From: Paracoccaceae bacterium
GTDB taxonomy: Bacteria > Pseudomonadota > Alphaproteobacteria > Rhizobiales > Stappiaceae
Direction: 5' to 3'
Assembly: GCA_002709505.1 (NCBI GenBank)
Contig: PARB01000012.1
Span: 12,748-50,149 of the forward strand
Length of the DNA stretch: 37,402 nucleotides
Position numbers and translations under genes: made by a program. The notes under the pieces were generated by a model. It was not told the DNA's origin. It saw only the letters and a program-made list of their open reading frames with translations, and ran no database searches. Of this stretch, positions 17,040-25,398 are shown piece after piece (position 1 is the first letter of the stretch; each line of letters begins with the position of its first letter).

Positions 17040-17768
17040 ATGAACGCTCACGCCGCACTGGACGACATGCCCGCGGTCGACCCGCAGCATCTTGCGCCCG
17101 TCGATGTCTCCGCGCTCGCGGCGCCCGGCGATCCCGGCCATGCGCCGCGGATCCTGCTTCTCTATGGCTCGCTCAGGAAGCGTTCCTTCTCGCGGCTGGT
17201 GGCGCAAGAGGCGGAACGGCTGTTGCGATGGCATGGCTGCGAGACGCGGGTGTTCGATCCGCACGGACTGCCGCTGCCCGATGCGGAAGAGCCGGATCAC
17301 CCCAAGGTGCGGGAGTTGCGCGAGCTTGCCATGTGGTCGGAAGGCATGGTCTGGGTTTCGCCGGAACGCCACGGCGCGATGACCGGCATCATGAAGGCCC
17401 AGATCGACTGGCTGCCGCTGTCGCTTGGTGGGGTACGCCCGACCCAGGGCAAGACGCTCGCCGTGATGCAGGTCTGCGGCGGCTCGCAAAGCTTCAATGC
17501 GGTCAACCAGATGCGTATTCTCGGCCGCTGGATGCGAATGGTGACGATTCCCAACCAGTCGTCCGTGCCCAAGGCCTTCACGGAGTTCGGCGAGGACGAC
17601 CGGATGAAGCCGTCGCCCTTCTACAATCGCATCGTCGATGTGGTGGAGGAACTGGTGAAATTCACCTGGATGGTACGCGGCCGCTCCGACTATCTCGTCG
17701 ACCGCTATTCCGAGCGGGTCGAGAGCCGCGAGGCCTTGTCGAAACGGGTGAACCAGCCTTCGATCTGA
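17040..17768 (+). CDS. arsH: ArsH, NADPH-dependent FMN oxidoreductase
   Basis: This is a flavodoxin-like protein that oxidises trivalent methyl- and aromatic arsenicals to less toxic pentavalent forms. The 242-residue protein has the FMN-binding loop [13 protein letters not shown] near residue 40, the segment [22 protein letters not shown], and the C-terminal [13 protein letters not shown]. The start is one base after the arsC stop and uses GGAGGG as ribosome site. ArsH in this place suggests that organoarsenicals are part of the challenge faced by the host. Confidence 0.93.
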   Translation: MNAHAALDDMPAVDPQHLAPVDVSALAAPGDPGHAPRILLLYGSLRKRSFSRLVAQEAERLLRWHGCETRVFDPHGLPLPDAEEPDHPKVRELRELAMWSEGMVWVSPERHGAMTGIMKAQIDWLPLSLGGVRPTQGKTLAVMQVCGGSQSFNAVNQMRILGRWMRMVTIPNQSSVPKAFTEFGEDDRMKPSPFYNRIVDVVEELVKFTWMVRGRSDYLVDRYSERVESREALSKRVNQPSI

Positions 17769-17796
17769 GGCGACGACCGGCGCCAGGACGCGAGGG

Positions 17797-19671
17797 TCAG
17801 GAACCCGCGCGCCGGGGTCGCGTCCACGCAGTCTCGCCAGTCATGCCGGGAACGATTTCCGGGCGGGGGCGCCCGAAAAGGAAGCCTTGCGCCGCGTCGC
17901 ATCCGATTTCGCGCAACACGTCCAACTGCCCCAGTTCTTCGACCCCTTCCGCAATGGTGAACTTGCCAAGATATTGCGACAACTCAACGATCGTCTTCAC
18001 GATCGCACGATCCCGCACATCGAAGCAGATGTTCTTGGTGAACGACTTGTCGATCTTAATGATATCGACGGGCCAGGCTTTCAGGTGCTGAAAGCCGCTG
18101 TGACCGGTGCCGAAATCGTCGAGCGCGATTTTTGCGCCTCTCGACCTGATTTCGAGGATACGGTCGTGGAGCTGCCGCGAAGGTGCATCGAGAACCAGGT
18201 TTTCCGTTATTTCGAACACCACATCGGACCATGTCAGCCCATTGATCGGGAAGGTCGCTTCCACCTTTTCGAAGAAGAGGGGGTGGTGCAGGTCATGCGC
18301 CGTCACATTGATCGTGACCCTTGGGGCCAGCCCCCCGACCGCCGCGCGCACCTCCTCCATTCGGATTTGCGCCGCGAGCGTCAGCGTGATTTTCGGTGCG
18401 CAGAGATGATCGTCGAAAAGCCGGAGGAATTCACTGGGGGGCAACAGTCCCCGTGTCGGGTGGTTCCAGCGACACAACATTTCGTAAAAGAGGGTCTCGC
18501 CACTGGCGATATCCACGATGGGCTGGAAGTAGGGGACGATATGGCCGTTCGCGCAAGCCTCGTCGAAGTTCTTTCGAAGCGCGAGCGTGTTGAACTGTCG
18601 ATTGATTTCCTCGCTGAAGACTGTGATGCGGTTGCGCCCCTTCTGCTTCGAGGCGTACAGCGCGACATCGGCGTGTTGGAACATCTGCTCATAGGTTCGT
18701 CCATGGTCCGGCATAACGCTGACGCCGAAACTGGCGCGTCCGGCGATGTGGCCGCCGAGCTCCAGACATGCGTCGTTGACGCTTCGCTCGCATGTCTTCA
18801 GCAACGAAAGGAAACGGTCGAGATCGGGCTCCCGCGTTTCGAGAAAAATTCCGAATTCATCGCCGCCGAGGCGGCCGACTGCAGCCTCCGCCGGCAGCGC
18901 TGTCTGGAGAGCAGTCGCGAAAGCCTTCAGGAAGCGGTCGCCAAAGTAATGCCCGTGACGGTCGTTGATGCTCTTGAATTCGTCGACATCGACGATTGCG
19001 AGATAGGAATTGCCCTGGCTTTTCGCAGTCATTTCTTCGCAGATACGGCCGAAGGCGGAATGGTTGTAGAGCCCGGTCAGACCATCGTACAGCGCTGCCT
19101 TCTGGAGTTGGTGTTGCGCCTCTTCCGCGCTCTTGAGGGCGTTGACCAACCTGACGCGGTGACGATATGTGCTCAAAAGCGCAGCGACAGCGTTCCCGAT
19201 CCTTTCAAGGATGCTCAGTTCTTCCGATGAATACACCCGGGGTGTCTTGTTTATGACGCAGATGGTGCCGATGCGCATGTCCGGCTCCGGTTCGAGCACG
19301 GTCCCGGCGTAGGCGGCGATATTCGGGGCTCCGGTCACCAGCGGATTGTTTGCGAAACGGGCGTCCCTGGCCGCATCCTCCACGATGAACTGTCCGGTAT
19401 TCATGATGGCGTGGGTACAGAACGCGTGTTCTCGCGGCGTGCCGTGAAGCCCGTCGAGACCGTGTATCGCGGCAAAGCGTTGCTCATCTTTCTCGATCAT
19501 GGAAACAAGCGCGATGTCGGAGTTCGTCAGTTCTGCCACCAGATCGCACAGGCCCTGAATTTCCGGGATTGTTTGACTTGTGGGGATCTGGAGGCTTTCC
19601 AGATAGGCTAGGCGGTCTGCCTCATTCCTCGGGATGGGGAATTTCATCAGTGTGCTTTTTCTTTCGTCCAT
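17797..19671 (-). CDS. GAF-GGDEF-EAL cyclic-di-GMP signalling protein
   Basis: This 624-residue soluble protein has an N-terminal GAF sensor domain (about 25-170, containing EHAFCTHAI and a Cys pair), a diguanylate cyclase domain with an intact RLGGDEFG motif (GGDEF at 269-273), and a C-terminal EAL phosphodiesterase domain. The EAL signature reads EML (397-399), but ALDDFGTGHSG, IKIDKSF and AEGVE are preserved, so catalysis remains possible. No RxxD inhibitory site is seen before GGDEF. The GAF may bind a small ligand and set the balance between synthesis and breakdown of cyclic-di-GMP. Either ATG 19671 or ATG 19647 could start translation; neither has a strong ribosome site. Confidence 0.9.
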   Translation of the reverse strand: MDERKSTLMKFPIPRNEADRLAYLESLQIPTSQTIPEIQGLCDLVAELTNSDIALVSMIEKDEQRFAAIHGLDGLHGTPREHAFCTHAIMNTGQFIVEDAARDARFANNPLVTGAPNIAAYAGTVLEPEPDMRIGTICVINKTPRVYSSEELSILERIGNAVAALLSTYRHRVRLVNALKSAEEAQHQLQKAALYDGLTGLYNHSAFGRICEEMTAKSQGNSYLAIVDVDEFKSINDRHGHYFGDRFLKAFATALQTALPAEAAVGRLGGDEFGIFLETREPDLDRFLSLLKTCERSVNDACLELGGHIAGRASFGVSVMPDHGRTYEQMFQHADVALYASKQKGRNRITVFSEEINRQFNTLALRKNFDEACANGHIVPYFQPIVDIASGETLFYEMLCRWNHPTRGLLPPSEFLRLFDDHLCAPKITLTLAAQIRMEEVRAAVGGLAPRVTINVTAHDLHHPLFFEKVEATFPINGLTWSDVVFEITENLVLDAPSRQLHDRILEIRSRGAKIALDDFGTGHSGFQHLKAWPVDIIKIDKSFTKNICFDVRDRAIVKTIVELSQYLGKFTIAEGVEELGQLDVLREIGCDAAQGFLFGRPRPEIVPGMTGETAWTRPRRAGS

Positions 19672-19926
19672 GGCTGAAGTACTGAAACATAACGCGATTC
19701 AAATTATATTTATAATGAAAAAATATCTATAAGATATATATGATTACTTTGGGTTGTTGGTCCCTTTAAATTCTTGCAATCAATTGCAGCCAGGTTGTTC
19801 GCTGGCGTTGAAGTCGACTACATGCAGGGTGTCGCTCAGTCATTTCGGGCTCAGGCGCCAACAGTGCTTGGTGACGCCGGCCAACCACAGGTTGGCGAAA
19901 GCATCCCAGCGTAAGACGTCTCCGGG
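19672..19926. other. Non-coding interval, AT-rich then GC-rich
   Basis: The first 80 bases are unusually AT-rich (TTATATTTATAATG and ATATCTATAAGATATATATG) and probably hold the promoter of the leftward GGDEF-EAL gene. The rest reads on the minus strand as a short fragment (LRWDAFANLWLAGVTKHCWRLSPK, split here as 24 residues with a stop behind it) that may be a gene remnant. I see no intact gene. Confidence 0.4.
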
Positions 19927-21393
19927 TCACCGTCCGTTGGTGCGCGGGGTCAGGATCGTCCGTCGCCCCAGGGCGTCCACAGCCACGTAGTGGTCAGACA
20001 GTACGACCGGTGCGCCGCCTTGCGGTGTCCACCGCGTGTCCGGGTCGAAGCCGATCAGAACGTCGAACTCCCGGGCGCGGATACGCGTCAGGAAATCCGT
20101 TCCGGCCGGATGCCCGCTCCGAATGAAGGACGCGAGGCTGAAATTGTCCAGCACGAAAGGACGCACGCCGGCCACGATCGCAAAGCTCGGATTTTCGGAG
20201 GCAAGCCGGCCGTTCTCGGGCAGCCAGCGGTCCGTCTTGGCCTTGATCTCCGCGACAGTCGGCACCGCCTCGGCGCGGATGGTCTTCAGCGGCGACGGCA
20301 CGCCCGGCACCCAGCAGGCGACCAGAATGAGGCTCAAGAGCGCAAATCCGCCGGCGAGGCCCCGCCGTTCGATGCGGCTGCCCGTAACCGCCGTCCCGGC
20401 GAGAACGAGGCTGATGGCGGCAAGCGGAATGGCATGATTGCCGGCAATGCCGCGCGAGGAGAAGGTGACGATGGTGACCAGGGTGACCATGACGAAGGCG
20501 AGATGCAACGGCGAGCGCCACTGCGCCGGGCCGTCTGCTAGCCATTTTGCGAGCGCGAGCAAGAAACAGATCCCAACCGCCGGATTGTAGACTGCAAGCT
20601 CCATCGCGAACCGCCGGACCATGCCGGCGGCAAAGGCGAGATCGGTTCCGCCGGTAGCGGTTGCGGCCAGCGACTGCAGCATCCGCCCGTCCGACAGGTA
20701 CAAGAAGAGCGCCGCGAAGGCCGCGAGCAGGACAAGCGAGGCGGCGCCAAAGCCTGCGGCGGCGCGCCACTGGCGGGTGAACACCAGCCACAGGAACACG
20801 GCCGCCGGCGCATAGACGGTCGAGAATTTCGTGTAGAAGGCGAGCACGAAAAGCAGGACGGCGAAGCCTCTTGCGAGCGCGCTGCGGCGCGGCGATTCCG
20901 GGCTGTCGAGATAAAAGACCAGCCCCCACAGGCTCAGGCCGGCGGCGAGGTAATCGCAATTCAGGCTGGTGAGATATTGCTGGTAGAGCGAGGTCGCGAG
21001 CGTGATCCCGGCGATTGCCCAGGAAAGCACGGGCGGTACCGCGTGGAGGGCCATCAGCCGGGCCATGCCCGCGATCATCAAGACGACGCTTGCCTGCATC
21101 AGCACGAGGCCGGTCAGCGTCGGATCGCCGAATAGGCGGATCAGCACCCCGTGGATCATGAAGAACAGCGGCATGTAGCGCGTGCCGCCATAGCCCGCCT
21201 CGCTCAGGATCGGCCGGTACAGCAGGCCGTCGGCGTAGTCGATGGCCAGCGTCATCCACACGCCGCTGGTGGCGGAATCGAAAGTGCGCCCGGGCCAATA
21301 CTCGATCGCGAGCTGGCCGGCGGCGGCAATGCCGAGCACAAGTGTCAGCACGATGGCGATGCGAAGGGCCGGGGTGTCGCTGTGAGGCTGCAT
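19927..21393 (-). CDS. Multi-spanning glycosyltransferase-like membrane protein
   Basis: This 488-residue protein has an N-terminal signal-anchor helix and roughly ten membrane helices. An acidic loop follows the first helix (ATSGVWMTLAIDYADGLLYRP) and a soluble segment closes the C terminus. This arrangement resembles GT-C fold enzymes (glycosyltransferase family 39/ArnT-like), which move sugars from polyprenyl carriers on the outer face of the inner membrane. The family assignment is inferred from topology and general character; no decisive motif was identified. It stands alone on the minus strand. Confidence 0.6.
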   Translation of the reverse strand: MQPHSDTPALRIAIVLTLVLGIAAAGQLAIEYWPGRTFDSATSGVWMTLAIDYADGLLYRPILSEAGYGGTRYMPLFFMIHGVLIRLFGDPTLTGLVLMQASVVLMIAGMARLMALHAVPPVLSWAIAGITLATSLYQQYLTSLNCDYLAAGLSLWGLVFYLDSPESPRRSALARGFAVLLFVLAFYTKFSTVYAPAAVFLWLVFTRQWRAAAGFGAASLVLLAAFAALFLYLSDGRMLQSLAATATGGTDLAFAAGMVRRFAMELAVYNPAVGICFLLALAKWLADGPAQWRSPLHLAFVMVTLVTIVTFSSRGIAGNHAIPLAAISLVLAGTAVTGSRIERRGLAGGFALLSLILVACWVPGVPSPLKTIRAEAVPTVAEIKAKTDRWLPENGRLASENPSFAIVAGVRPFVLDNFSLASFIRSGHPAGTDFLTRIRAREFDVLIGFDPDTRWTPQGGAPVVLSDHYVAVDALGRRTILTPRTNGR

Positions 21394-21508
21394 CAGGGAC
21401 CCTTGCGGTGGTCCGTCGCAAGGCGCGTCGCTGAGCGCACGGCCGTCTTCTCCAGGAGAAGATCACGAGGCCCGTGCGCGGCGGGCGTGACACACACGAG
21501 AAGAAAGC

Positions 21509-21582
21509 TGGAGGCCTCGCCCGGAATCGAACCGGGGTGCACGGATTTGCAATCCGCTGCGTAACCACTCCGCCACGAGGCC
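21509..21582 (-). tRNA. tRNA-Cys (anticodon GCA)
   Basis: The minus strand folds into a 74-base tRNA with encoded CCA, acceptor arms GGCCTCG and CGAGGCC, discriminator T, anticodon loop TTGCAAA giving GCA, and T-arm GGTTCGATTCC. Its 5' end faces the integrase gene, whereas most tRNA-targeting prophages sit at the 3' end. Confidence 0.95.
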
Positions 21583-21648
21583 AACGCGTTTCGTATCAAT
21601 CACTTGAAGTTTTCTGTCAAGCGGAGTTAGACACTTAATCCGCTGCGT
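21551..21648. repeat. 12-bp repeat shared by tRNA-Cys and the integrase flank (possible attachment remnant)
   Basis: AATCCGCTGCGT occurs inside tRNA-Cys (21551-21562, anticodon arm) and again 86 bases to the right (21637-21648). A 12-base match at this distance is unlikely by chance and may mark an attachment-site duplication or a shared integrase-binding sequence. The matching far end of the prophage is outside the window, so the att core cannot be fixed. Confidence 0.35.
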
Positions 21649-21657
21649 TAGACAATT
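21621..21657. repeat. Two 16-bp direct repeats, probable integrase arm-binding sites
   Basis: GCGGAGTTAGACACTT (21621-21636) and GCTGCGTTAGACAATT (21642-21657) agree at 13 of 16 bases and are spaced exactly 21 bp, two helical turns. They lie just behind the integrase gene, where arm-type sites of lambda-like integrases occur. Confidence 0.5.
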
Positions 21658-21675
21658 TTCGTTCACCGGGCGTTC

Positions 21676-22722
21676 TCAAAAGCCTCTTTCCGCGATCCTT
21701 TTCCACAGTCGGGACTTGTCGGCGCCGCGTGCGTAGTGGCCGCCCATGGCGTCCGTCTTGTCGAGGAGCGCGGCGGCGATGTCGGCCTTGCCGAAGCCGA
21801 GATCCCGCAACCAGCTGGCGTAGGTGACGCGCAAGCCGTGCAGCGTCAGGTCTGCGCCGGTCGGCACGGCCGTCGTGTAGCTCTTCGATTTCTTGAAGTC
21901 GTGCCAGGCCTTCCGCAGCGCGTTTTCGCTGGGGTATGGCTTGCGCCTCGCGCTCTTGGCGATGGTCAGCGTCTCGCGCGTTTCGGCCTCAAGGATTGCC
22001 TTCAGCGGCGGAAAGACCGGGATCTCACCATAGACCCCGTTTTTCCTTGCCGTGACGCAAAGCGCTCCGTCGCGCAGCGCGTCCCACCGGATGACGGCGA
22101 TGTCCTGCCCGCGCAGGCCCGCCCATCGGGCAAGGCCCAGCACCGCGACCAGGTGCGGCGGCGCGATGGCAATGACACTGGTCCATTCCTTGTCGGTCCA
22201 GCGGCGATTGGCATCCTTGGTGCTTCCGGACGTCTTGGCCCGGCGGATGCCGGTGACCGGGTTTGTCTGGACCATTCCGTATTCGCGGCCTGCCGAAAAG
22301 GCGGCGGACAGAACAGACAGACAGTCGTTCGCAAACTTGGCGTAGTGAGCGGCGACCGCGCGGTCGCGGGTCTCGGCGATGTCGCCCGGCCCGATCTCGA
22401 CAAGGGGCGTGTCCATCGTCGGTTCAAGAAACGTCAGGGCCTTCTCGTAGTCCGCCTGTGTGCGCGGACTCAGATCGCGCCACTTCGGCTTGGTCTTGTA
22501 AAAGTCGATCAGGCTGCCGAGCGTGCCATGGCTGCGGATCGGCTGTGCGTCGATCGCCCTGGAGTATGCCGACAGCATGGCCGGGGTCGCGAGGTGCGCC
22601 AGAAACTCCGCCTTGCCGCCCTTGAAACCGCCGTCGAGTTTTTGGCCGGTCTCGCGGACATAGGCATACCAGCGGCCGTTGCGCGCATAGATCTTGAGCC
22701 CTTTAAGCCGCACCTTTGTCAC
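21676..22722 (-). CDS. int: Phage tyrosine-recombinase integrase
   Basis: This is a site-specific recombinase expected to insert and, with the neighbouring small HTH protein, excise the prophage. The 348-residue protein has an N-terminal arm-binding part, a core-binding part and a catalytic domain with Arg204 (GLRGQD), Lys227 (ARKNG), His295 and Arg298 (LHGLRVTYAS) and the nucleophile Tyr330 (GGHYAR). The position usually held by His or Trp before the tyrosine appears to be Asp321 (LLDKTDA). GTG 22722 is the start and overlaps the end of the upstream HTH gene by 20 bases. It is the last gene of the leftward arm. Confidence 0.93.
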   Translation of the reverse strand: MTKVRLKGLKIYARNGRWYAYVRETGQKLDGGFKGGKAEFLAHLATPAMLSAYSRAIDAQPIRSHGTLGSLIDFYKTKPKWRDLSPRTQADYEKALTFLEPTMDTPLVEIGPGDIAETRDRAVAAHYAKFANDCLSVLSAAFSAGREYGMVQTNPVTGIRRAKTSGSTKDANRRWTDKEWTSVIAIAPPHLVAVLGLARWAGLRGQDIAVIRWDALRDGALCVTARKNGVYGEIPVFPPLKAILEAETRETLTIAKSARRKPYPSENALRKAWHDFKKSKSYTTAVPTGADLTLHGLRVTYASWLRDLGFGKADIAAALLDKTDAMGGHYARGADKSRLWKRIAERGF

Positions 22723-22957
22723 GCCCCCACATTCCCCCGCGTTTGACCTCGCAAGGATACTTCAAGGATTTCGCCCACTCCGCAAGGTCCGAAACCAGAT
22801 AGCGTTCGGACCGGCCGTCGCGGCTTTTGAGCGACGGGATGACGGCCGGGGCGAGAAGCGGGTGTTCGCGTCGCAGTCGCGAGAAGGTCGTCACCGATAC
22901 GCCGAGCATGTCCGCGGCGGTCTGTTGATCGACAAGGATCGGCTGGACTTCCATCAT
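22703..22957 (-). CDS. Small HTH (MerR/excisionase-like) DNA-binding protein
   Basis: This is an 84-residue protein with a helix-turn-helix of the excisionase/MerR-N type: VDQQTAADMLGVSVTTFSRLRREHP (about 8-32, with a wing-like SRDGRSERYLVSDLAEW). Its start overlaps the DUF4326 stop (ATGA) and GGAGGA lies just upstream. Directly preceding and overlapping int, it is a good candidate for the recombination directionality factor (Xis). The C terminus is basic and Gly-rich. Confidence 0.7.
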   Translation of the reverse strand: MMEVQPILVDQQTAADMLGVSVTTFSRLRREHPLLAPAVIPSLKSRDGRSERYLVSDLAEWAKSLKYPCEVKRGGMWGRDKGAA

Positions 22958-23301
22958 CCATCCTCCGCATTTGCCATCTCCAGGAGCACGTCCGCATGGC
23001 ACGGCTGATCGTGCCGGCACCAGCAGGCGAGATTCTTGCCACGAAGGTCTGCAACGTGGTCCAGTATCCATCGCCTGCGCGCCTCAAAATCGTCGTCGGC
23101 TGGGCAAGCCCATGGATCGCCGTTAAGCCAATCCCGAAACGCCTCGACCGCAGCTTCTTGCGGGTTGGGGATCCCGGCTTCATAGGCGCCTTTAACCGTG
23201 AAGGGGTTTCCGAAGTTCGAAGGCCTCGATACGACGACGGTGTTTTCGGGTTTTCGCCAGCCCTTGGTGCGGCGGAGCTGGATGCGCTTCGGGCCGGTCA
23301 T
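22954..23301 (-). CDS. DUF4326 phage protein
   Basis: This 115-residue protein contains the pattern VSRPSNFGNPF near residues 24-34 and the C-terminal motif NLACWCRHDQPCHADVLLEMAN, both typical of DUF4326 proteins found in phages. The Cys/His cluster (CWC, then PCHAD) may bind a metal. The function is unknown. ATGA overlaps join it to DUF5131 upstream and to the HTH gene downstream. Confidence 0.8.
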   Translation of the reverse strand: MTGPKRIQLRRTKGWRKPENTVVVSRPSNFGNPFTVKGAYEAGIPNPQEAAVEAFRDWLNGDPWACPADDDFEARRRWILDHVADLRGKNLACWCRHDQPCHADVLLEMANAEDG

Positions 23302-24332
23302 CTCCGCACCTCCGGCATGCCGTTGTGCTGCACGCCGTCCAAGAGGCGGCCGGCGCGGGACTTGCCGACGCGGCGCACTACTGTGCCGTCGTCGAATGTG
23401 ACGTGGTCGGCGATGTTCAAGCGAGGGCCTGTGCGCCCTAGGCTCGCGACTGGCACGCATTCTCCCCACTGTTTGAAATGGAACGCCACGCCCGCCGCCG
23501 CGCATTGATCGCGCAGGCTGCGCGCCCAATCAGGATGCATCGGCCGCGCGCCGGGGCCGCTTTCACCGCCAGCGATTACCCAGTCGATGCCAGGTCGTGG
23601 CGGGGCGTTTGCAGGGTCGTCATGCCGCCACCATTGCCCCAGGTGCACATTCGGTCCGGCCGCGACTCCTCCAAGACGAGGATCGGGATCGCCGCCGTAG
23701 AGATCCACCGGCCCGAGCAGCGGCTCGGCGCTGACAAAGCGCACCGCCGCCGGGGTTACCAGGAGGTGCGGGATGCGCGCGTCGGCGGTAGGCTGGTTCT
23801 CCACGCTGGTGCCGAGCCAGACGTTGGGGAGAGACGTGCGGCCGGATAGATCTTCGATTGCCGGCGTGGACCAGCGGCCCGTCGCCGCCATCAGGGCCGC
23901 ATAGTCCAGTGCCGGGAAACGCCCGCGCGCGTCACGGCGGCTCATGTAGGCGCTCGCGCGCTTCGGCCGCTTGGTCAGCACCTGAAACGTGTGGCGAGGT
24001 GCGAGCGCCATGACGGCGAACACCTTGTCGATCCACTCGTCGGGCACGTCCTCATGAAACAGGTCGCCATGGGCGCAGACGAAGATCATGCGCGGCTTGC
24101 GCCAGCGCAGCGGCTGGTCGAGCCATTGCGGGTTGAAGCGCACCTCGCCGGTGAACTTCGCCTCGCCATTGGCGTTGATGCGGGCAAGGCCCTTGCGGCT
24201 CGGGTGATCCCTCAGGCGCGTCGCGGCGAGGCGCGCGGCGTAGCAGTGCCGGCAGCCTTCCGACACCAGCGTGCAGCCGGTGACCGGGCTCCAGGTGGCG
24301 TCGGTCCATTCGATTGCAGTGTGATCAGCCAT
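23298..24332 (-). CDS. DUF5131 (phage Gp37/Gp68-like) Cys-cluster protein
   Basis: This 344-residue protein opens with IEWTDATWSPVTGC and has the cysteine pattern CX6CX2C (Cys20, Cys27, Cys30 in TGCTLVSEGCRHCYA). Further family segments are HGDLFHEDVPDEWIDKVFAVM, QVLTKRPKRASAYM, LPNVWLGTSVENQ and VIAGGESGPGARP. The spaced cysteines resemble an iron-sulfur or radical-SAM-like site, but the chemistry is not known. It is coupled by ATGA to DUF4326 and overlaps the preceding small gene by eight bases. The pair may act together, possibly on nucleotides or DNA, which is inference only. Confidence 0.85.
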   Translation of the reverse strand: MADHTAIEWTDATWSPVTGCTLVSEGCRHCYAARLAATRLRDHPSRKGLARINANGEAKFTGEVRFNPQWLDQPLRWRKPRMIFVCAHGDLFHEDVPDEWIDKVFAVMALAPRHTFQVLTKRPKRASAYMSRRDARGRFPALDYAALMAATGRWSTPAIEDLSGRTSLPNVWLGTSVENQPTADARIPHLLVTPAAVRFVSAEPLLGPVDLYGGDPDPRLGGVAAGPNVHLGQWWRHDDPANAPPRPGIDWVIAGGESGPGARPMHPDWARSLRDQCAAAGVAFHFKQWGECVPVASLGRTGPRLNIADHVTFDDGTVVRRVGKSRAGRLLDGVQHNGMPEVRR

Positions 24333-24603
24333 CGGTGGAATCCTTGCATTTCGCTGGCGAGATGCGCTCCAGCAGATCAAGCGGTGATCCCCACCCCATG
24401 ATTGCCTCGCGCCCGTCGAGGCAGACCGTATTGACCGCGCCGCTATCCTTGTTGCGTATGTGCGCTGCGGGGAGAATTTCGCTGTCGATGTCATCCAGTT
24501 TGATGACTTCCTGGATGGTACCGTCGCGGGCTCGCCAGATTTCGCCGATCTGAGGCCGTTGCGGACGTGTGAACTCACGCGCTTTACCCTGCAAATTGTG
24601 CAT
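24325..24603 (-). CDS. Hypothetical phage protein, 92 residues
   Basis: I do not recognise the family. The protein is acidic in its middle (IGEIWRARDGTIQEVIKLDDID) and predicted soluble, with no cysteine cluster. ATG 24603 is preferred over the adjacent GTG 24606 because AGGAG lies eight bases upstream. It overlaps the DUF5131 start by eight bases, so the two are probably translated together. Confidence 0.6.
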   Translation of the reverse strand: MHNLQGKAREFTRPQRPQIGEIWRARDGTIQEVIKLDDIDSEILPAAHIRNKDSGAVNTVCLDGREAIMGWGSPLDLLERISPAKCKDSTDG

Positions 24604-24734
24604 CACGATTGCTCCTGTGCCTTGCCGAGATCCGCTTTACGGGTCCGGGAAATGGGGCCGGGCGAGGTGCCCGGCCAGTTGCCGGCGGCGACGGGGCGCG
24701 CCTGGACGCGGCGCCGCCGGGGGAGGGGGGGGGG
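24604..24734. other. Gene-free gap with stem-loop and long G-run
   Basis: This is the only gap in an otherwise overlapping leftward gene chain. It holds a perfect 8-bp stem (24656-24663 with 24669-24676, loop GAGGT) and a nearly pure G-run at about 24718-24734 (C-run on the transcribed strand) directly behind the stop of the RHH gene. The structure may separate two translational blocks or weaken downstream transcription. Confidence 0.4.
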
Positions 24735-24902
24735 CTACGTTGCTCTTCGCGCCGGATCGTCTTTCCGGTGTCGGAAGTAATCGCGTGCGGACTCCTCGGC
24801 TGCGCTTTGGATAAGATCGTCTACCGTCCGCCCCATTTCCGCCGCCGCTACGCGGAGACGTTTTTGCGTTTCGGCGTCGATCGAGATCGTGAATGCGGTC
24901 AT
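24735..24902 (-). CDS. Small ribbon-helix-helix DNA-binding protein
   Basis: This 55-residue protein opens with a short strand ([20 protein letters not shown]) followed by [15 protein letters not shown], the pattern of CopG/Arc-type ribbon-helix-helix repressors and of many antitoxins. No toxin-like partner is adjacent; its upstream neighbour, coupled by ATGA, is the GapR homologue. It may be an autoregulator of the leftward arm. The C-terminal 12 residues are strongly basic. Confidence 0.7.
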   Translation of the reverse strand: MTAFTISIDAETQKRLRVAAAEMGRTVDDLIQSAAEESARDYFRHRKDDPARRAT

Positions 24903-25162
24903 TCCCCGCCTCCCGCCATGCCGAGCGCATGCATGTAGAGGTCGAGGATCGCGTCCTCTTCCTCGCGCTCGTGCGGCTGTTTCTTGCGGAGCGCGATGAT
25001 CTTGCGCAGGATCTTGACGTCGAAGCCGGTGCCCTTGGCCTCGGCGTAGACATCCTTGATGTCGTCGGCGATGACCTTCTTTTCTTCCTCGAGACGCTCG
25101 ATGCGCTCGACGAAGCTACGCAGATAGTCGCCGGCGATGCCGTTGGTCTGAGTGTCGGTCAT
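24899..25162 (-). CDS. GapR-family (DUF2312) nucleoid-associated protein
   Basis: The chromosomal GapR of alphaproteobacteria binds overtwisted AT-rich DNA ahead of forks and polymerases and stimulates topoisomerases. This 87-residue phage version keeps the long N-terminal coiled coil ([16 protein letters not shown]), the core [21 protein letters not shown] and the [14 protein letters not shown] end that define DUF2312. It sits in the leftward arm with ATGA overlaps on both sides. A phage copy could reshape host or phage DNA topology during replication. Confidence 0.9.
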   Translation of the reverse strand: MTDTQTNGIAGDYLRSFVERIERLEEEKKVIADDIKDVYAEAKGTGFDVKILRKIIALRKKQPHEREEEDAILDLYMHALGMAGGGE

Positions 25163-25398
25163 ATGTCGTCGTCCTCCTGTAGCCCGGCCCGAAAACTGAC
25201 CGCGGTTGCGTCGTAGCTCTCCCCGCAATGCGGGCAGTCGCCGTAAAGCGCTGATGCGTTGATGCGCCATTCGCCAGACACGAAGTCCTCGGCAAGAGCG
25301 TCGTCGCTTAGGTGGATCTCCCTGATGCAGGCGCCGCATGTCAGCGACAGGGCGGATACGCGGGCATCGTCCACCGGGAAGATCGCTCGGTCGCTCAT
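25159..25398 (-). CDS. Small zinc-ribbon-like phage protein
   Basis: This 79-residue acidic protein has two Cys pairs, CGAC (about 21-24) and CPHC (about 58-61), the spacing of a small zinc ribbon. The family is not recognised. It overlaps both neighbours by four bases. The tail EDDDI is highly acidic. Confidence 0.6.
   Translation of the reverse strand: MSDRAIFPVDDARVSALSLTCGACIREIHLSDDALAEDFVSGEWRINASALYGDCPHCGESYDATAVSFRAGLQEDDDI

Noticed and set aside
24735..25162. A toxin-antitoxin pair made of the RHH protein and its neighbour
   Set aside because: The neighbour is a GapR homologue and not a toxin; the other flank is non-coding.
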